Below are positions 48,849 to 61,422 of a stretch of 64,000 nucleotides of DNA, piece after piece. The stretch's first letter is position 1. Every line of letters begins with the position of its first letter. The position numbers and the translations under genes are program-made. Origin of the DNA: Phlebopus portentosus. Taxonomy: Eukaryota; Basidiomycota; Agaricomycetes; Boletales; Boletinellaceae. The stretch covers positions 558,001 to 622,000 of the forward strand of contig JAYXKI010000018.1 in assembly GCA_037892935.1 (NCBI GenBank), in the 5' to 3' direction. The notes beneath the pieces were generated by a model. That model did not search any database and had not been told where the DNA came from. It saw nothing but the letters and a program-made list of their open reading frames with translations.

Positions 48849-51058
48849 TCAGTCTTCGCGTGCTGCAACCCACAAAGCAGGCAGTGTTGCCTGCTTACTG
48901 GTGCGTAGTTCCTTTTTGAACAGTTCACCACGGAACTTGCGAAGTGAGACTGCCAAGGTGAGTGCCATTTGTGTATCTCCGTGTTGCAATGCTAATTTCT
49001 CCATCTGTGCACACAGGTCCTGGCCCTCGTGAAGGGTCAGTTTTGTACTGCGGTCATCAACTTCTGACTCGTAACCATCCTCCGGCTCAGACTCCACAAC
49101 ATAGACTGTTGTTTTTTCAAACCGGCGACGAACTTCTTCAACAATCTCCTGGTCGTTACGGTATTGCGTCTCTGTTCCGTTTTCAGTTTTCTCCTCAGGA
49201 GGATCAAGTAATTCATCAAGTGTTGGTGTAGGTCCATTGATGCGGTTTCGAGCTTTTAGATCATGTACTGTGCGCATGAGATCAGACTCTGCTGTCTTCA
49301 GCTGAGCAAGGTCGGCTGGCGGCTCAGGCTGGCTTTGCTGTAGTGCAGCTGAGCAGAGGCGTTTGACGGCAGCAACAGCAGCAGCAACATCATCCTCGGT
49401 ATGTAAAACTTCTGCAATTGCATCCTTCCAGTCAGCTGACTTGTAGGCTTTGCCTAAGCACTTCTGGAGACGTGCTTCGACTTCCGGAACAGTTGCAATT
49501 GAGCCATAAGCATACGCTTGAAGAATCTCCCAAGCATCTGTACGTTGGATTGGTGGTGTATCTCGACGTGTGAGTATCACATCAGGCCTGCATTTGTATA
49601 TTAAAATGAGAAAGAAAGCACAGAAAATAGCGTGACATACCCTTGGATACCAGTATGATCCCAGCAGTTTTTTAGAGTGGACGGTTTGACTCGTTCCCAT
49701 GCTGCTTTAGCCATATGCATAGCTTCTAGTTGATCAAGTTTGTAGATATCCCGTTCGCCAGCTTCGTCAAGATCAATAGCACGCATACAGTAGTCATGAC
49801 GATAAAGTGCTTTAAATGTTCGGATTGCACCTGCATCCATTGGTTGAACATACGGTGTCATGTTAGGTTCAAAAAACTCGATGCGAATATTTGTTGGCTG
49901 ATATGCAATAGAATGGCCTGCGAAATTATCAACAAGTAGGAGAATCTTGCGGTTCTGATGTCGCATGCTCTGATCAAGAGTCTTGACACTTCTATAGATT
50001 AGACAGTAAGCGTTAAACACTTGTGTCCATTGCATTAAAATAAAGGACTCACTCCTCAAAAATGTCTCCAGTCATCCATGCCGTCTTATTTGATCTATAG
50101 TAAAAGCCTCGTCGTGCAGGGTCTATCTTGTTGAAGCACCGGGGCATGCGTGACTTGCCAATAAAGATTGGCTCCAACTTTTCCGATCCATCCGCATTAC
50201 AACCAAGACCTATTGTAATTCGAAACTTGTTGGTCTTCTTTCCACTCATCTGATGTGATGCAAGGCCCCGATCAGGAGGTGCGCTTTCTCTCTTTTAGTC
50301 TTGTTTACTTGAGAATAAAAATGTATAAACTTACTATGGATAAAGGCCCGTCTCATCAAAATTAAAGCGATCACAAGGTTTGTATTCCTCTAGTATAATA
50401 GCAAGACGTGCTCGCTCTTCTGCAACCTTATTAAGGTCAACAGATGCAGCTTCACCATGACGACGAATCTCTCTAATTCCATGGCTTATAGAAGCAAAAA
50501 TGAATCAACTGAGATGGTAAAGAATAAGATATAAACACACCGTCGAAGAAATGACTGTACCCAACCACCACTTATGAGCCGCTCCTCCTCTGGTACGTTA
50601 AATTCTTTTTCAAACCGGTCTCGTTTCTCAATAAGCATTGCACCCGTGACAATCTCATTGCGTGCCTCTAGTGACCGCTGCCACAAGACAAGAGCCTCCT
50701 CAACCTGTGGGTTTGTTACGATGTAGGGCCGCTTACTTGATAGGCCATTTGGTGAGTCCTGTGCACGGTCTTCAAGGATTTTGCGACGAGCTAGATTCCG
50801 ACAGAGAGATGATTGAGTAAAATTCAGAGTACGCTCTCGACGGGACTTGAAGTGTTTGACAATTGCAAACTGCGACATGTTTGGATGTGTGTCACAAAAT
50901 GCTAAAACTTCGAGCCAGTCTGCACAGGTAAGGTTCTTGCGTCCCTCGAGAGTCACAGCAGAAGATTTTGTAGCAGAAGGTGACGTGCCAGGCTTAGGAC
51001 CAGGCTTGGACTTGTAAGGCTTGTAGGTGCGGGGAATGTGTTTTTTCTCTGGGGCCAT
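48849..51058 (-). CDS. Pogo/Tigger-type transposase (DD30D), intact
   Basis: Five exons on the minus strand (50541-51058, 50335-50484, 50053-50283, 49641-49991, 48849-49587) give 662 residues. The N-terminal half has a basic start and helix-turn-helix DNA-binding regions (psq and CENP-B like, containing ADWLEVLAFCDTHPNMSQFA and GGWVQSFLRR). The DDE_1 catalytic core shows FNFDETGLYPYAPPDRGLAS, LLLVDNFAGH and VQPMDAGAIR. The spacing between the second and third Asp is 30 residues, the DD30D typical of pogo elements. The C-terminal 200 residues are acidic and coiled. It would catalyse cut-and-paste transposition at TA sites. Confidence 0.92.
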
Positions 51059-51391
51059 ATGAACCGAGGTGTAGTATAGATTTCATGCTCCAAAGCTTCT
51101 TAAAGGCTTCTTTTTCCATTCAATGCGAATCTCTAGCATTATATTTAGCTTTAAAACTGTCCATCGGAAACACTTGGGCTGTCAAATGACATCAGCTTCA
51201 ATATTATTGTGGGCTTAGAGAGTGCTTTTCGATCCACCAAGTTGCCAAGTTGCCTTACTTAATGCATAATTTTACTGAAAATTTCTATGCATTATGCACT
51301 ACAAAATTTTTTGCATAATTTCCCACCTCCCGACTTGAGAGAAGGACAAATGCAATGCATTATGAAATTTATGCATCAAGTCTTGATGCGC

Positions 51392-51410
51392 TATGACAAT
51401 TTCAACTGTA
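51392..51410 (-). repeat. Right terminal inverted repeat of the pogo element
   Basis: Reverse complement of the left repeat, followed by the TA duplicate at 51411-51412. Confidence 0.93.
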
Positions 51411-51702
51411 TACAGTAACAGACTTTGACCACAGGGTTTCTCATCGGTGACACGGAGCTCCGAAGTCTCTTTTCGATACATATTCACGAAGTCGGGAACG
51501 AAGTAATCAGTTTTCATCCATATAGTTGGAGACCAACGACAAGCTAGAGGAGCGCTCATTGTTTCAGCAAAGTTCCGATTAATCATAGGGCACTTCGGTC
51601 CTTTTGATATTGATATCTTCGATGCAATTCGGGGAGCGTAATTAATCAAACCAGTTTTATTGACAGACACTCTAATCATGATGAAAAGACCGGCTCAGAA
51701 TT

Positions 51703-54700
51703 CTATCCAGATGCCTTTCTTTCAGCCTCTTCAGGATCCATCGTCTCCGGCGCAGTGGCGAGAGAGTCTCCACTAGAATTCAAGTTTTCCAGGTTATCTG
51801 TAAGGGAAGATCTAGTCACTTCATCAATGGTTGACAGCCTTTCAGAAACATTCGGCGGATGGTCATCAACGTCCGAGTCAATTATTGCTGAACTCCGCCC
51901 CACGTTTCGTTCCAAGTCGTGTGCTCCATCTGACGCTGTATTCGTTTCTACCGTTGTCCTTCTGCTACCTGAGATCGACAGTGAGGGATGTTCATCATGT
52001 GGACGACTCATCCGTGCAGTCTGGCGATAGCGTTGCTGCAAATTGTCCAGGTTTGACGACGGTACTCGACTCCTTTGTAGCCTAGAAATTGCTTCGATGG
52101 TGTGAGTATCCGGTGCAGCATCCATTTGCTCCGGTTCTGCAGTGAAGGGCTCGGAAAAAATCGAAGTTGAGCTCTCCGCTCGAGAGACATTGGATTGGTC
52201 GCCCCTAGAACGTTGTCTCCGCGGTTGAATCACCTCAGGTTGAGTAAAGCGGACTTGGGAAGAGCCGCGGCGCGGAGGTCCACGCCATTCCGAGTAGTAT
52301 GGTGATGGTCTAGGGGGAACATTGGGGTATGGATACCACCTAGCTGAGCTGAGGACACTGTCCCGTCTCGCAGATTCCGAGCGAATGTCGTCTCTTTAAA
52401 GTAGTCCTGAGATTTCAGAATACGTTTACATGGCATGAGGCAGTTGGTGATAGCTTACCTCCCTTCAGAGTGAACCTGTCTACTTGGTCTGCGACTTCCA
52501 ATTTGATCCGAGATAGGAGCGGGCGGGAATTTCAGGAGGGTTAGGGATATATGGAGCTGGTATAAATCCGTCATTTGGCAGCATAGTTGGATAAAATTCG
52601 GCCATTGGCGGAATGACAGGTGCTGTCGTTGGCATGGGTCGGAGAGGGATAAACGGTGTTTGAGTAGGGATGAAAGGGCCAGACTGAGTAAAGGGTGTCG
52701 GATCATAGACGGTGAAGTCCCCTGCACGCGCTGAGGGGCCAACAACCGGTTGTGTTCCATATGCGACGTAGCTTCCCGGAGGAACGACGTATGTTGGAGG
52801 GTTAGTCGGAATAATCATCACATTTTCGGAAAGGTGAACAGGCATCGGAGAGGGCACCGATATGCCTGGTCCGTATGGTGGATATGAAAGAACGGGTAAG
52901 GATGTGCGACTTTCATTTGATTCTCTGGAATCAGATGCCGTATCAACCTCCTCGTACTCGCCAGTGATTTCGTCCCGAGGCAAAAAGAGCGCGGTTTCGT
53001 ATGTTTGAGAGTCGACTGGGGGTATCGGGACGATTACTGGCCCTGCCTCGGACCTGCACATAAAGATTCTGGATTTTCTTTTGCAGTCCAGTAACCTAAT
53101 CACTCACCCTACGCTATCAGGCTCATCTTCAAGGTGATCGGTACCGTCGGGATACTCCGTCGGCGCGTATCCTGGACGGCCATGTGGTTCTGGAGTATTA
53201 AGAGTATTAAGAGACAACGGAGGTTCACCTCCAGGTGCGACGTCGTTGTCCGAAACTTTACTATGTACTGGATAACTATCGACTCCTGTTGGCCTATGTC
53301 TTGAATCGACTTGTGATCCATCCAGTCGACCAAGATTCGGCGTAGGAGTAGGCCTAACGCTATACAGGAAGTTGTTTGCATATAACTCATCTGCCTGGAA
53401 TTTGATCGGTAGATAGGATGGAGAGTCTCCGGGAAATCTTCCCCTCTCAAGCTGCGATGGATCGGTAGAGCCCAACATTTCACCGATCCTCTGAGGCCAC
53501 AAGACCATCCAATCAAGGATAGTCATCGAAGGCGAAGTACCCGTCAAAGGTTTACCAGAACCAGCAACACTTCGGAATTGCCACTTCTCGTATATTAACC
53601 AGACGGCAAGTGACAAGAGACAAAGAGTGTATACTCCTGCGAAAGCGACTGTCGTAACGGAGGTGATAATGTGCTTCGGTACAACAAATGTCAATGGAGG
53701 AAGTAAAATGAACGGGCTTCCAACTTACTTGACTAGAGGAGAACACGAACAGACATAGACCAACGACAAAGAGTGCCGCCGCCACGACCAGCGAGATCAT
53801 GGGGCCGGTATTGAGGCACGCAGTCACCCAAAAAGGCATGTATGAGTGTGGATCGCGGCTAAAACGAAGGGAGTCAGAAAATTTATTTGCATCAAGTGAC
53901 AGCTCAACTCACACAATGGCTTTGAGCCATGACATTGCGAGCAAGCTGTTGATCGCCGATGCGATGCTGAAAGTTAATGACGCGAACAGGAATGTGTTCA
54001 CGGCCACATTTAGTGCGCCATCTGGTTGTTCGGCTGAGATCGGCAAGAAAATTGCAGTTACCGCTGAAAGGAATGTCGCGATGGTTGTCAAATTCAGATA
54101 TCGAGTAGATCGGACTTCCTGCGCTGAGGAGATAACAGGAACACCTAAGAATCCAGCTAATCAATAGGACGTAACCATAATAATGGGTGATGATCTCACC
54201 TTTTTCGCGATACTTGCTTAAGTCCTTCCGAAGAGCATCTATAGCCTTGAAGATAAAAGCAGTGAGGAGAGCTTGAACCCTCTTCTTCAATTCAATAGTG
54301 GATGGCGAAGAGTAGCTTCCTATGTTTGCGTTAGAAAACGTAATAAATGTGAATGGATAAAGGACCACCTTTTCCAAGGACTGACCTCATGGCTTCGCTC
54401 TGATAACAAGATCAGCAAATGATCTTTCAGAAAAGAAACAAGATTTATCATTAAAAACGCACCTTAAACCTTTTTTGTAGGCATTTCAGAAGATAAATCG
54501 TGTTGTTCTCGTAGTAGACAACCTGATAGTCTTCAAATGCCTTCTCCATTAGCCTTAACGCGTCTGAGATACATTCGAACGTCCGAGAAAATTCGGACAA
54601 ATAAACATCGTTTTCGGCTAGGAAGCGGTCATTTAACTACAATGAACCAGAATATCAAAATTTCGCTCACTTTTCAGAGCTTTGAAACGCGGATCTTGAG

Positions 54701-55401
54701 GTCGTGGAAATAAAGAGTAGGTATTGAAACCGAACATCCACTGCAGTCTCTCAAAGGATCTGTATGTGGAATCGATAGCCTGTATCCCAGATCCGCACGT
54801 CCCTACAGTCCTCAAGGCATACTTTAGACGTTCCAGCTTGATGGATATCAGGAAAGTATTACAATGTTTGTGAGTCGCGAACAGTACCTCACTGAGTAGA
54901 TCCCTTGTTTTCCTGATCAGATGTCGTCAGTATAAATATCAAAGCCAATGGCAAGTCCGTACCAATAAAACTGAACATAGTCCTCAGGGCCAGGAATATC
55001 TTTGGGTACTGATTTGACGATAAACCATTTCAACGGCCACGAAAAAGGTATTTACGAACTTTGGGGTGACGGAGTCATTGCCGGCGTTTGCACTACTGGC
55101 TGGCTTAGCCCATAATAAGGCCTCCCTCTTGCTGTAGCGTCTATTGGTTCTGAAGCAAATGGTGCAGGTGAAGGCGGGAGGGTAAAGTGAACTCTTTCAT
55201 CTGCACAATACTTGAGTTTAACACCCATTTAAAAAAAAACACGGAACTCTTACATCCCGCGTGAGGCGGTGATGAATAGGCGTATGCGCGAGGCGGACCA
55301 GAAAAAGACGGCGTTGGCGCAGAGTAAACGGAAGGATGTGTCTCTGTTTCGTCCCGAACGGAACCAGATCTGCGTCGGGTAGACGGATTGATTTTTGCCA
55401 A
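51703..55401 (-). CDS. Four-helix membrane protein family, member B
   Basis: A multi-exon minus-strand gene. The 5' exon starts MAKINPSTRRRSGSVRDETE at 55401 and joins at 55254 to a Pro-rich exon at about 55073-55200. An IPGPEDYVQFYW block and LKYALRTVGTCGSGIQAI with FGFNTYSLFP follow. The membrane part includes YLNLTTIATFLSAVTAIFLP and VAVNTFLFASLTFSIASAIN (53904-54091), LNTGPMISLVVAAALFVVGL (about 53720-53830), and TVAFAGVYTLCLLSLAVWLI (about 53600-53660). The tail is long, Pro/Ser-rich and disordered, with a last exon 51703 to about 52230. Not every splice junction was resolved, notably the one into the IPGPED exon. Function unknown; it is most similar to member C next to it. Confidence 0.68.
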
Positions 55402-56250
55402 CAGACTGTCCTTGCTTCTCCTGTGGTCCAGGTCCCCCTCGACGACTGGGGATACATTCGCGCCCTGGTCATGGTCCCGCGCAGTCGAAAGAAGGGGGGG
55501 GTATCAGATTTTAAAGTCCTCCTGGCTAGCGTGACCCGAACGTTGATGGCAATGACACTGGTTCTTCTAAATTTATCTTTATCGAATTTATCGGCTGCTG
55601 ACTAAGGTTCGGATTGCTTTAGACGCCCATAGCTGAGCGCCAATCGAGATCAGCTATAGAGAATGACCAAAATGTGCTGTGCGATGATCTGGTGATGGAC
55701 TAGGAGCCATCCTGACTCTAATGACCGCGTCCTCCGTACGGACCGGACCTCGAGCTATGTGACGGTTAGGACTCTCATGTTCCACGTTTGCATCTCGATC
55801 ATTGACGTCCCGGGCGTCTAAGCTAGGGTGTTTCAATGCAGGCACTAAAAACGAAGTTCCAAGGAGATGCGTGGATGACGGGATGCGGACTTTCAAATGC
55901 ATGCACCTGAAACGTCGATTGCCAAACCTGGTCATGACTGGTCCATATTCTCTGCCAAGAAAATTGGAACTTGGTAAGAAACCACCTGAAACTTTGTGTA
56001 AATAGAAAGGCAGAATAACTACTCCATTAAAAAGGGTCTGTATGAAAAGGACCAATATCGCGGAGTATCATCTCTAGATTACTGATCAAAGATTGGCTAG
56101 AACTTGAATCTGAAGGACGGCAATCTTCATCACAGGTAACTCAGTGTCCTTTACTAGATTGACCTGAAGAGAAGACATCCCATCCTCCCATATCTTCCAT
56201 ACTCTACTTGGAAAGGTGATAAATCTCGTCGTACCCCTGAGACCAACATG
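55402..56250. other. Spacer between tandem members B and C
   Basis: A minus-strand open frame (55654-56055) has no motif. Nothing else is supported. Confidence 0.35.
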
Positions 56251-59200
56251 TCACTTCGTCCTGTGTAGGCCGTTCTCCTTTGTGAACTCTGCTTCTGTCA
56301 TCGGTCCTTCAGTTTTGACTATTGGATTTGAAGCAGCTCCGACATCTTGACAATAAATTGGCGAGGTTTCCTTGCGACGCCGCTGTGAGCCGTCCAAATT
56401 TGCTGTTGTGAAACTTGAAAACGGGCCGGATCTCATGTGCTCGTCGGGGAAGGCGCCTATTTTCCCGGGGATCGCTCTCCTAACCTGCGGCAGTGATGTG
56501 GAAGAGTACTCTCGAGGCGTCTTCAGTTCATCCGGTCCAGCCACTGAAGCCTGTTCAAACTGAGTCCAGGGCAGTTCAATAGAACTGCGGTGAGGTAGTC
56601 CAGCTCGGCAGTGCCCAAAGGATTCGTGCGAGGACCTTATAACTGTTGAGGATTCTCCCTCGCATGTACGTTCCGATGTATGTGCTTCGAATGAGTTTAG
56701 TTTTTCTTTCCTCCGAGTGTTCAAGTGTCTTTCTTCCCTACCAGGAATGTCCTGTAAACATCTAGGTGGGATTCCTTAGCTTTGTCTCGGAAGAGGAAGT
56801 CAAAATCGGCTTACTGTTTCGGAAGACTAGCTGATCTGGAACGAGAAATGAAGCAACTATGTGGTCCTATGTTTCGATCAAAGTCAGTTCGGCAAAATGG
56901 CGTTGACGAGTAGCCTTGAAGGGTGTTCGGTGAGGGTGAAATGTTGGGTGATCTTCGTAATGTCTGGACAGTCTCGGTATGATCATCGGGGTCGAAGAAT
57001 GAGTAGTCTTGAATATGTGCGAGATCACTTGGAGGACTAGAGATTTCAGGCGGCGTGAAGCGGGTACGAGCATAAGGAAGAACAATTGGTGAATTCTCAG
57101 TGACATAATCTGCCCCATGAGAGGACGGGTAATGACCAGGTTCTCCGGCAGGAGGGTATTCAGGGGGCAGCAAAAAAGCGTTTCTTCGAAAACCAACAGG
57201 ATTAGAACTTGTGACCGCATCCTCACCGTTCACCATGATTTTGTCTTTAGAAAACGAATACGGCCCCGTGTATACGTGCGGGCTGATCGGACGGGGACAG
57301 TCGGCCATAGTACACGGCATTGGGAAACATGGTCTGTTTTCGGTGAGGTCGAGATTGTTCCCTCCGCAAAATCCATCGTTCCTAAGAAAAGTGATAGTCA
57401 TGCCTTTGAGCAAAAAAAAAAAAAGCAGTCTAAGACTGGTGCCAACCTGATATACTGTGGATCCGAGATGTTATAACCATCCAATTTGTCGTGCACCTCG
57501 GCTGTAGGAATATGTCGGGGACGACAAGATACGTTGACAGGGAGATCACTATCATCGATCTCGCTCTCGAGTTCTGATACATATTTTGGCGTGGCTGATT
57601 CTGTAAGCTTTCGGCGCCGGAAGACGATACTGTCCATGATAGCCAACGAAAGTGAAAAATCCATCATATTCCTAACCTCAGAAGGTGCGCTGTGGTGAAA
57701 GCGCCACTTCTCTGTTAACAACCAAGCGCCGAGTGCTAAAAGACAGACAGCGTAGAGACCTGCGAATACCACGGTCACTAAAGAAGTTACTGGATGCTAG
57801 AACAAAGAATCAGGCTCGTTACTCTGCTTTCAAAAAACAGGCTATTCACCTGGCCAGACGAAAACACAAACAGACATAGACCAGCGACGAAGAGTGAAGC
57901 AGAAGTAATAAGAGAAAACATGGGCCCTGTGTTAAGGCAAACGTTGGCCAGAACCGGCAAGTGAAAATAAGGAGAATGACTGTGACAACATCATCATCAA
58001 ACTGATACATGCATTCGCCGAGGTCTTGACACTCACACGATTGACTTGGACCATGACACAGTAAGTAAGCTGTTGATCGCTGACGCGATGCTGAATGTCA
58101 GAGATGTGAACAACAACGTATTCACGGCGATGTTTAGCGCGCCATCTGGCTGTTCAGCTGAAATTGGCAAGAAAATAGCCGTAACTGCCGAAAGGAACGT
58201 CGAAATTGTCGTCAAGTTCAGATATCGAGTAGATCTAACTTCCTGCTCCGAAGAGATGATCGGGATACCTAGTGACGATATGAATTTCAAGCGCTTTGAG
58301 CAAGCGTGTCAGGTCTCTTCTCACCTTTGTCACAGTAGGAGCTCAAATCCTCGCGCAGCATATCGATGCGTTTGATGAGAAAAGTAAGATGCATTTGTAT
58401 CTGACCCCTGAGCTCCTCGTCAGTTGATGCAACTAATGCTAATATGAGCAGAGTGAAGTAGTTATGGAGGGTGGAGAGTACCATATAGTGTTTCGGCTGC
58501 TTTCTACATAGTATTACAAAATAAAATTGATTAGTATCAAGACTTTGGCATACGGTGGGATCATGAGATGAGCATACCTTAAGCCGATTGTGTAGACTAT
58601 TGAGACGATACGAAGTACGATACTCATAATAAGCGTTTCGGAAATTCTTGAGTGCACCATCCATTGAATTCAATGCTTTGGCTGCCTCATTGAAGGCTAT
58701 TTTAAAATCAGAGCAGTTGACCGAACCTGAAAGCAGGCATCTTGAGAACGCATCGCTCTAGCAAGGAAACATTCTTCACCTTTCAGGCACTCGATACGAG
58801 AACTCTCATAGTGCGGAAATAAAGACCAGGTATTATGGCCAAATAGCTTTACTAACTGTCTGAAGGAGATCCAAGTAGCCTCTGTTGCCATTAATGCAGG
58901 CCCCGCACCTCCGACAGTCTTGAAAGCAAATTGAAGACGCTTTATCTATTGAGACTTTAGAACCCACTTCGCCAGTGAATTAATGTCAGAACTTTACCTC
59001 GCTTAGCAGATCCTGTGCTTTCCTACAGTGGGTTCCGTCAGACGGGGAAAAGGAGAGAGTTTCATGCCATACAGATAGAACTGGTGATATACTTCAGGAC
59101 CAGGGATGTCCACTGTCGAGTTACAAATCAGCGCCGATAGAACATCGCATCGGAATCTTTATACGAACTTGATGATACGTAAAGCGATGTCGGAACGGTC

Positions 59201-59590
59201 TGGTGAAATCCGTTTGGCACATAAAAATATCCTCTATTCAATCTGTTCCTACCCAAACGCTGGGGTATGGGGAGAGGCTCGACGGATATTTCATCTAAAT
59301 TCTCCGTTGTCAGTCGAAGTGTTTTACAAAAACGTGGTTTTCTTACGGCTCGAAGACCGATTCGACTCAGAAGACAGAGAAAATGAGTTGGTAGAGGAAA
59401 ATGGTTGCGGTTGTGGCAAGGATCGAACAGAAGCATCAGAAGAGGACAAGGTCGGCTTCCTTTGAATAGGCGCAGGTGTGGGCGGCATGGGTATATCTTC
59501 ATCCATATTTTCAAACACTTCGTCCTTGCTACTGTCATCCTGTGTCTCCACCGCCGATGTGGTCGGTCCGTAGACGCGAGACTGCTCCAT
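56251..59590 (-). CDS. Four-helix membrane protein family, member C
   Basis: A multi-exon minus-strand gene. The 5' exon starts MEQSRVYGPTTSAVETQDDS at 59590. Blocks seen in order: DIPGPEVYHQFYLYGM, LQFAFKTVGGAGPALMATEA with FGHNTWSLFP, then LTFLIKRIDMLREDL. The membrane exons are 58033-58290 (YLNLTTISTFLSAVTAIFLP, helix 2 SLTFSIASAINSLL), about 57850-57970 (LNTGPMFSLITSASLFVAGL) and 57398-57778 (TVVFAGLYAVCLLALGAWLL). The tail is Pro/Ser-rich. A GT-AG intron (about 56750-56813) links it to the last exon, which ends at 56251. B and C are nearly identical in the first two helices and arose by tandem duplication; A is more distant. Confidence 0.68.
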
Positions 59591-60159
59591 GGCGATAGAG
59601 TGTACGTCGTGTAGTATGTCCAGGTGGACAAATGGGAGCAGGAGACGGCGACGAGATGGAAGACGATCTTATAACCAGTTCTCATGATCCATATGGAATC
59701 AAGTTTTGATGGCCATGGCATAGATTTTTTTGGTTATATGGCATCTGGCTATTGTCAAATTTTGATCTCAAGAACGGAGAAGCAACGGAGCTCGGGTTCA
59801 TCGGCTGCTTGAGACGAGCGGATCAATAAAGAGTATCGGATTGGCCGTACTAAGTAAAGCGTTCTGGAGCAAGCACGAAGTACATTTTTGAGAAAGGTAA
59901 CAACATGAAAGAACTGGGGATGGCGGTCGGAGCAGAGAAGTAATACGTAATCGTTGTTTATTGTTATGATGTATTTGTGCAAGACTGTCAGAGAGTGATC
60001 GACATTCGGCACGCGGAATTTCCGAAGTCCCCGAAGTAGAGCAAACCTATGACATTTTATCTGGATAATGGCTATATTCGTTCTAGTTATAAAATAGACT
60101 GAGATAAAAGAATACATCGTAATTCATTTGGGATTATCTACAGAAGAAATTCCGGAAAT
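59591..60159. other. Intergenic region
   Basis: Lies between the 5' end of member C and the 3' end of the BTB gene. No gene is supported. Confidence 0.4.
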
Positions 60160-61422
60160 CTATTTGCTAGATCCCTCTGTTGATTCACAATCGTCTGTTT
60201 CAGCCTCCACATTTTGATTCGCATCGTCCTCCACGTCAAGAGATACCTAACCGATTATGTTGTCAGCAGTGACCTTCAACTCACGATAGCTAATTACCTC
60301 ATAGACCTTTGCAGGGATCGCATGAGCGAGCATCGGCATTACATTGCACCATTTCCAGTGCACTAGACTTGCGCACGATGGACAACTCTGTGCTTCACGG
60401 AAAACCGGGACCAAGAAGTGCTCCGAGAAGATGACTGGATCGAGAGGCGCAAGGCGAAGTTTTTCTAAAGCTTTGGCGACATAGAATTGCCACCAGCGCG
60501 CTGCCCCACTTCGCATGACATTCGAACTCTCGTTGGGAGGAGCACCAGAGCACTGGCCGCATGCAATGAAGCTCGCGTAGACGTCCGACAGACCAATTGG
60601 GTACGCATCGTTCTCGCTTAATCGAAATAGGTCTTCTACAGCTTCAAGCGCACGTTTATGAAAGTCTGCAAAGCGCTCAATGTCAGCTCTCCTGACACCT
60701 TCGCCCTCGAGACCGGCCGTCGGAGACGTTTGGTACGGGACGCAAAGGGTATTACGCGCTGCCTTGAGCTTTGTGTCATAACTGAGATCTAGGCGACACG
60801 CGACTCCATATGCGCGTATCGCAGCAAGACCTGGTTCTGGAAAAACCTTGATGTGAATGAGGTTATGTGCAGCATCAAGGATCTCCTGGCAAACAAATTT
60901 AAATTCAAACCTCTTAGCTGCATCATAAATGGGTCCCATGAGTCTGTATGGTAGCTCGGTGAGCGATTTCTCGGCAACCGGCTCCTTGAAGACAGGCGAC
61001 TGCACAGGATAGACAAATCGTAATAACGCGTCCAACACCGACGTAGATTCATCGATCTCCACACCCACACCAGTGAGTTCCCAGTTATGATTGGGAGGTG
61101 GAGGCATCTTATCGTTAGTCTCCTTTATGTATTCGTCTGGAGACAGGAGGAGGTTCCTGAAGTACGGAGATGCGATGGAGAGCACAGTCCGCGACACGTA
61201 GAATTCGATGTTGTCCTTGCTATACAGTGTGACTGTCTCTTTTTGACTCTCGAATTCGTTGAAAGGGGCTCGGGCGATGAACCTCATAGGTCCGAGGTCC
61301 AAATCGAGGTTCACGCCGGGCCCCCCTTCTATCCTCACCAGCGCCTCGCCTACATCTGAGTCTGGGGGAGTGGGTGGCTTGAGTTTGAGTTTTTTTGCGT
61401 CTCTTCTTCCTTTCTTGCCCAT
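60160..61422 (-). CDS. BTB/POZ-domain protein
   Basis: Two exons (60298-61422, 60160-60246) give 403 residues. I start at MGKKGRRDAKKLKLKPPTPP (61422), although the frame is open further upstream, because the upstream part lacks protein character. The BTB domain is at residues about 65-200: VTLYSKDNIEFYVSRTVLSI with SPYFRNLLL matches the DVVLxxxxxxFxAHRxVLAxxSxYFRxLL pattern, and ALLRFVYPV is the usual end of its first half. The final intron replaces the unspliced ending with an acidic tail (VSLDVEDDANQNVEAETDDC). Such fungal BTB proteins often act as adaptors for cullin-3-type ubiquitin ligases or in protein dimerisation; the partner is unknown here. Confidence 0.8.

Larger units (their letters stand above)
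48507..51410. mobile_element. Full-length pogo/Tigger DNA transposon (Tc1-mariner superfamily)
   Basis: Both ends carry the 19-bp inverted repeat TACAGTTGAAATTGTCATA (left end 48507-48525; right end as reverse complement ending at 51410). The element is flanked by TA at 48505-48506 and 51411-51412, the target-site duplication of Tc1-mariner elements. Length is 2,904 bp. Subterminal regions at both ends contain repeated ATGCATTA/TGCATAAT words, likely transposase sites or structural repeats. It carries one spliced transposase gene on the minus strand with no stop or frameshift, so the copy looks potentially active or very young. Confidence 0.92.

Noticed and set aside
51299..51679. 126-codon minus-strand frame across the right transposon end
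   Set aside because: It crosses the transposon boundary, so it is a chance frame.
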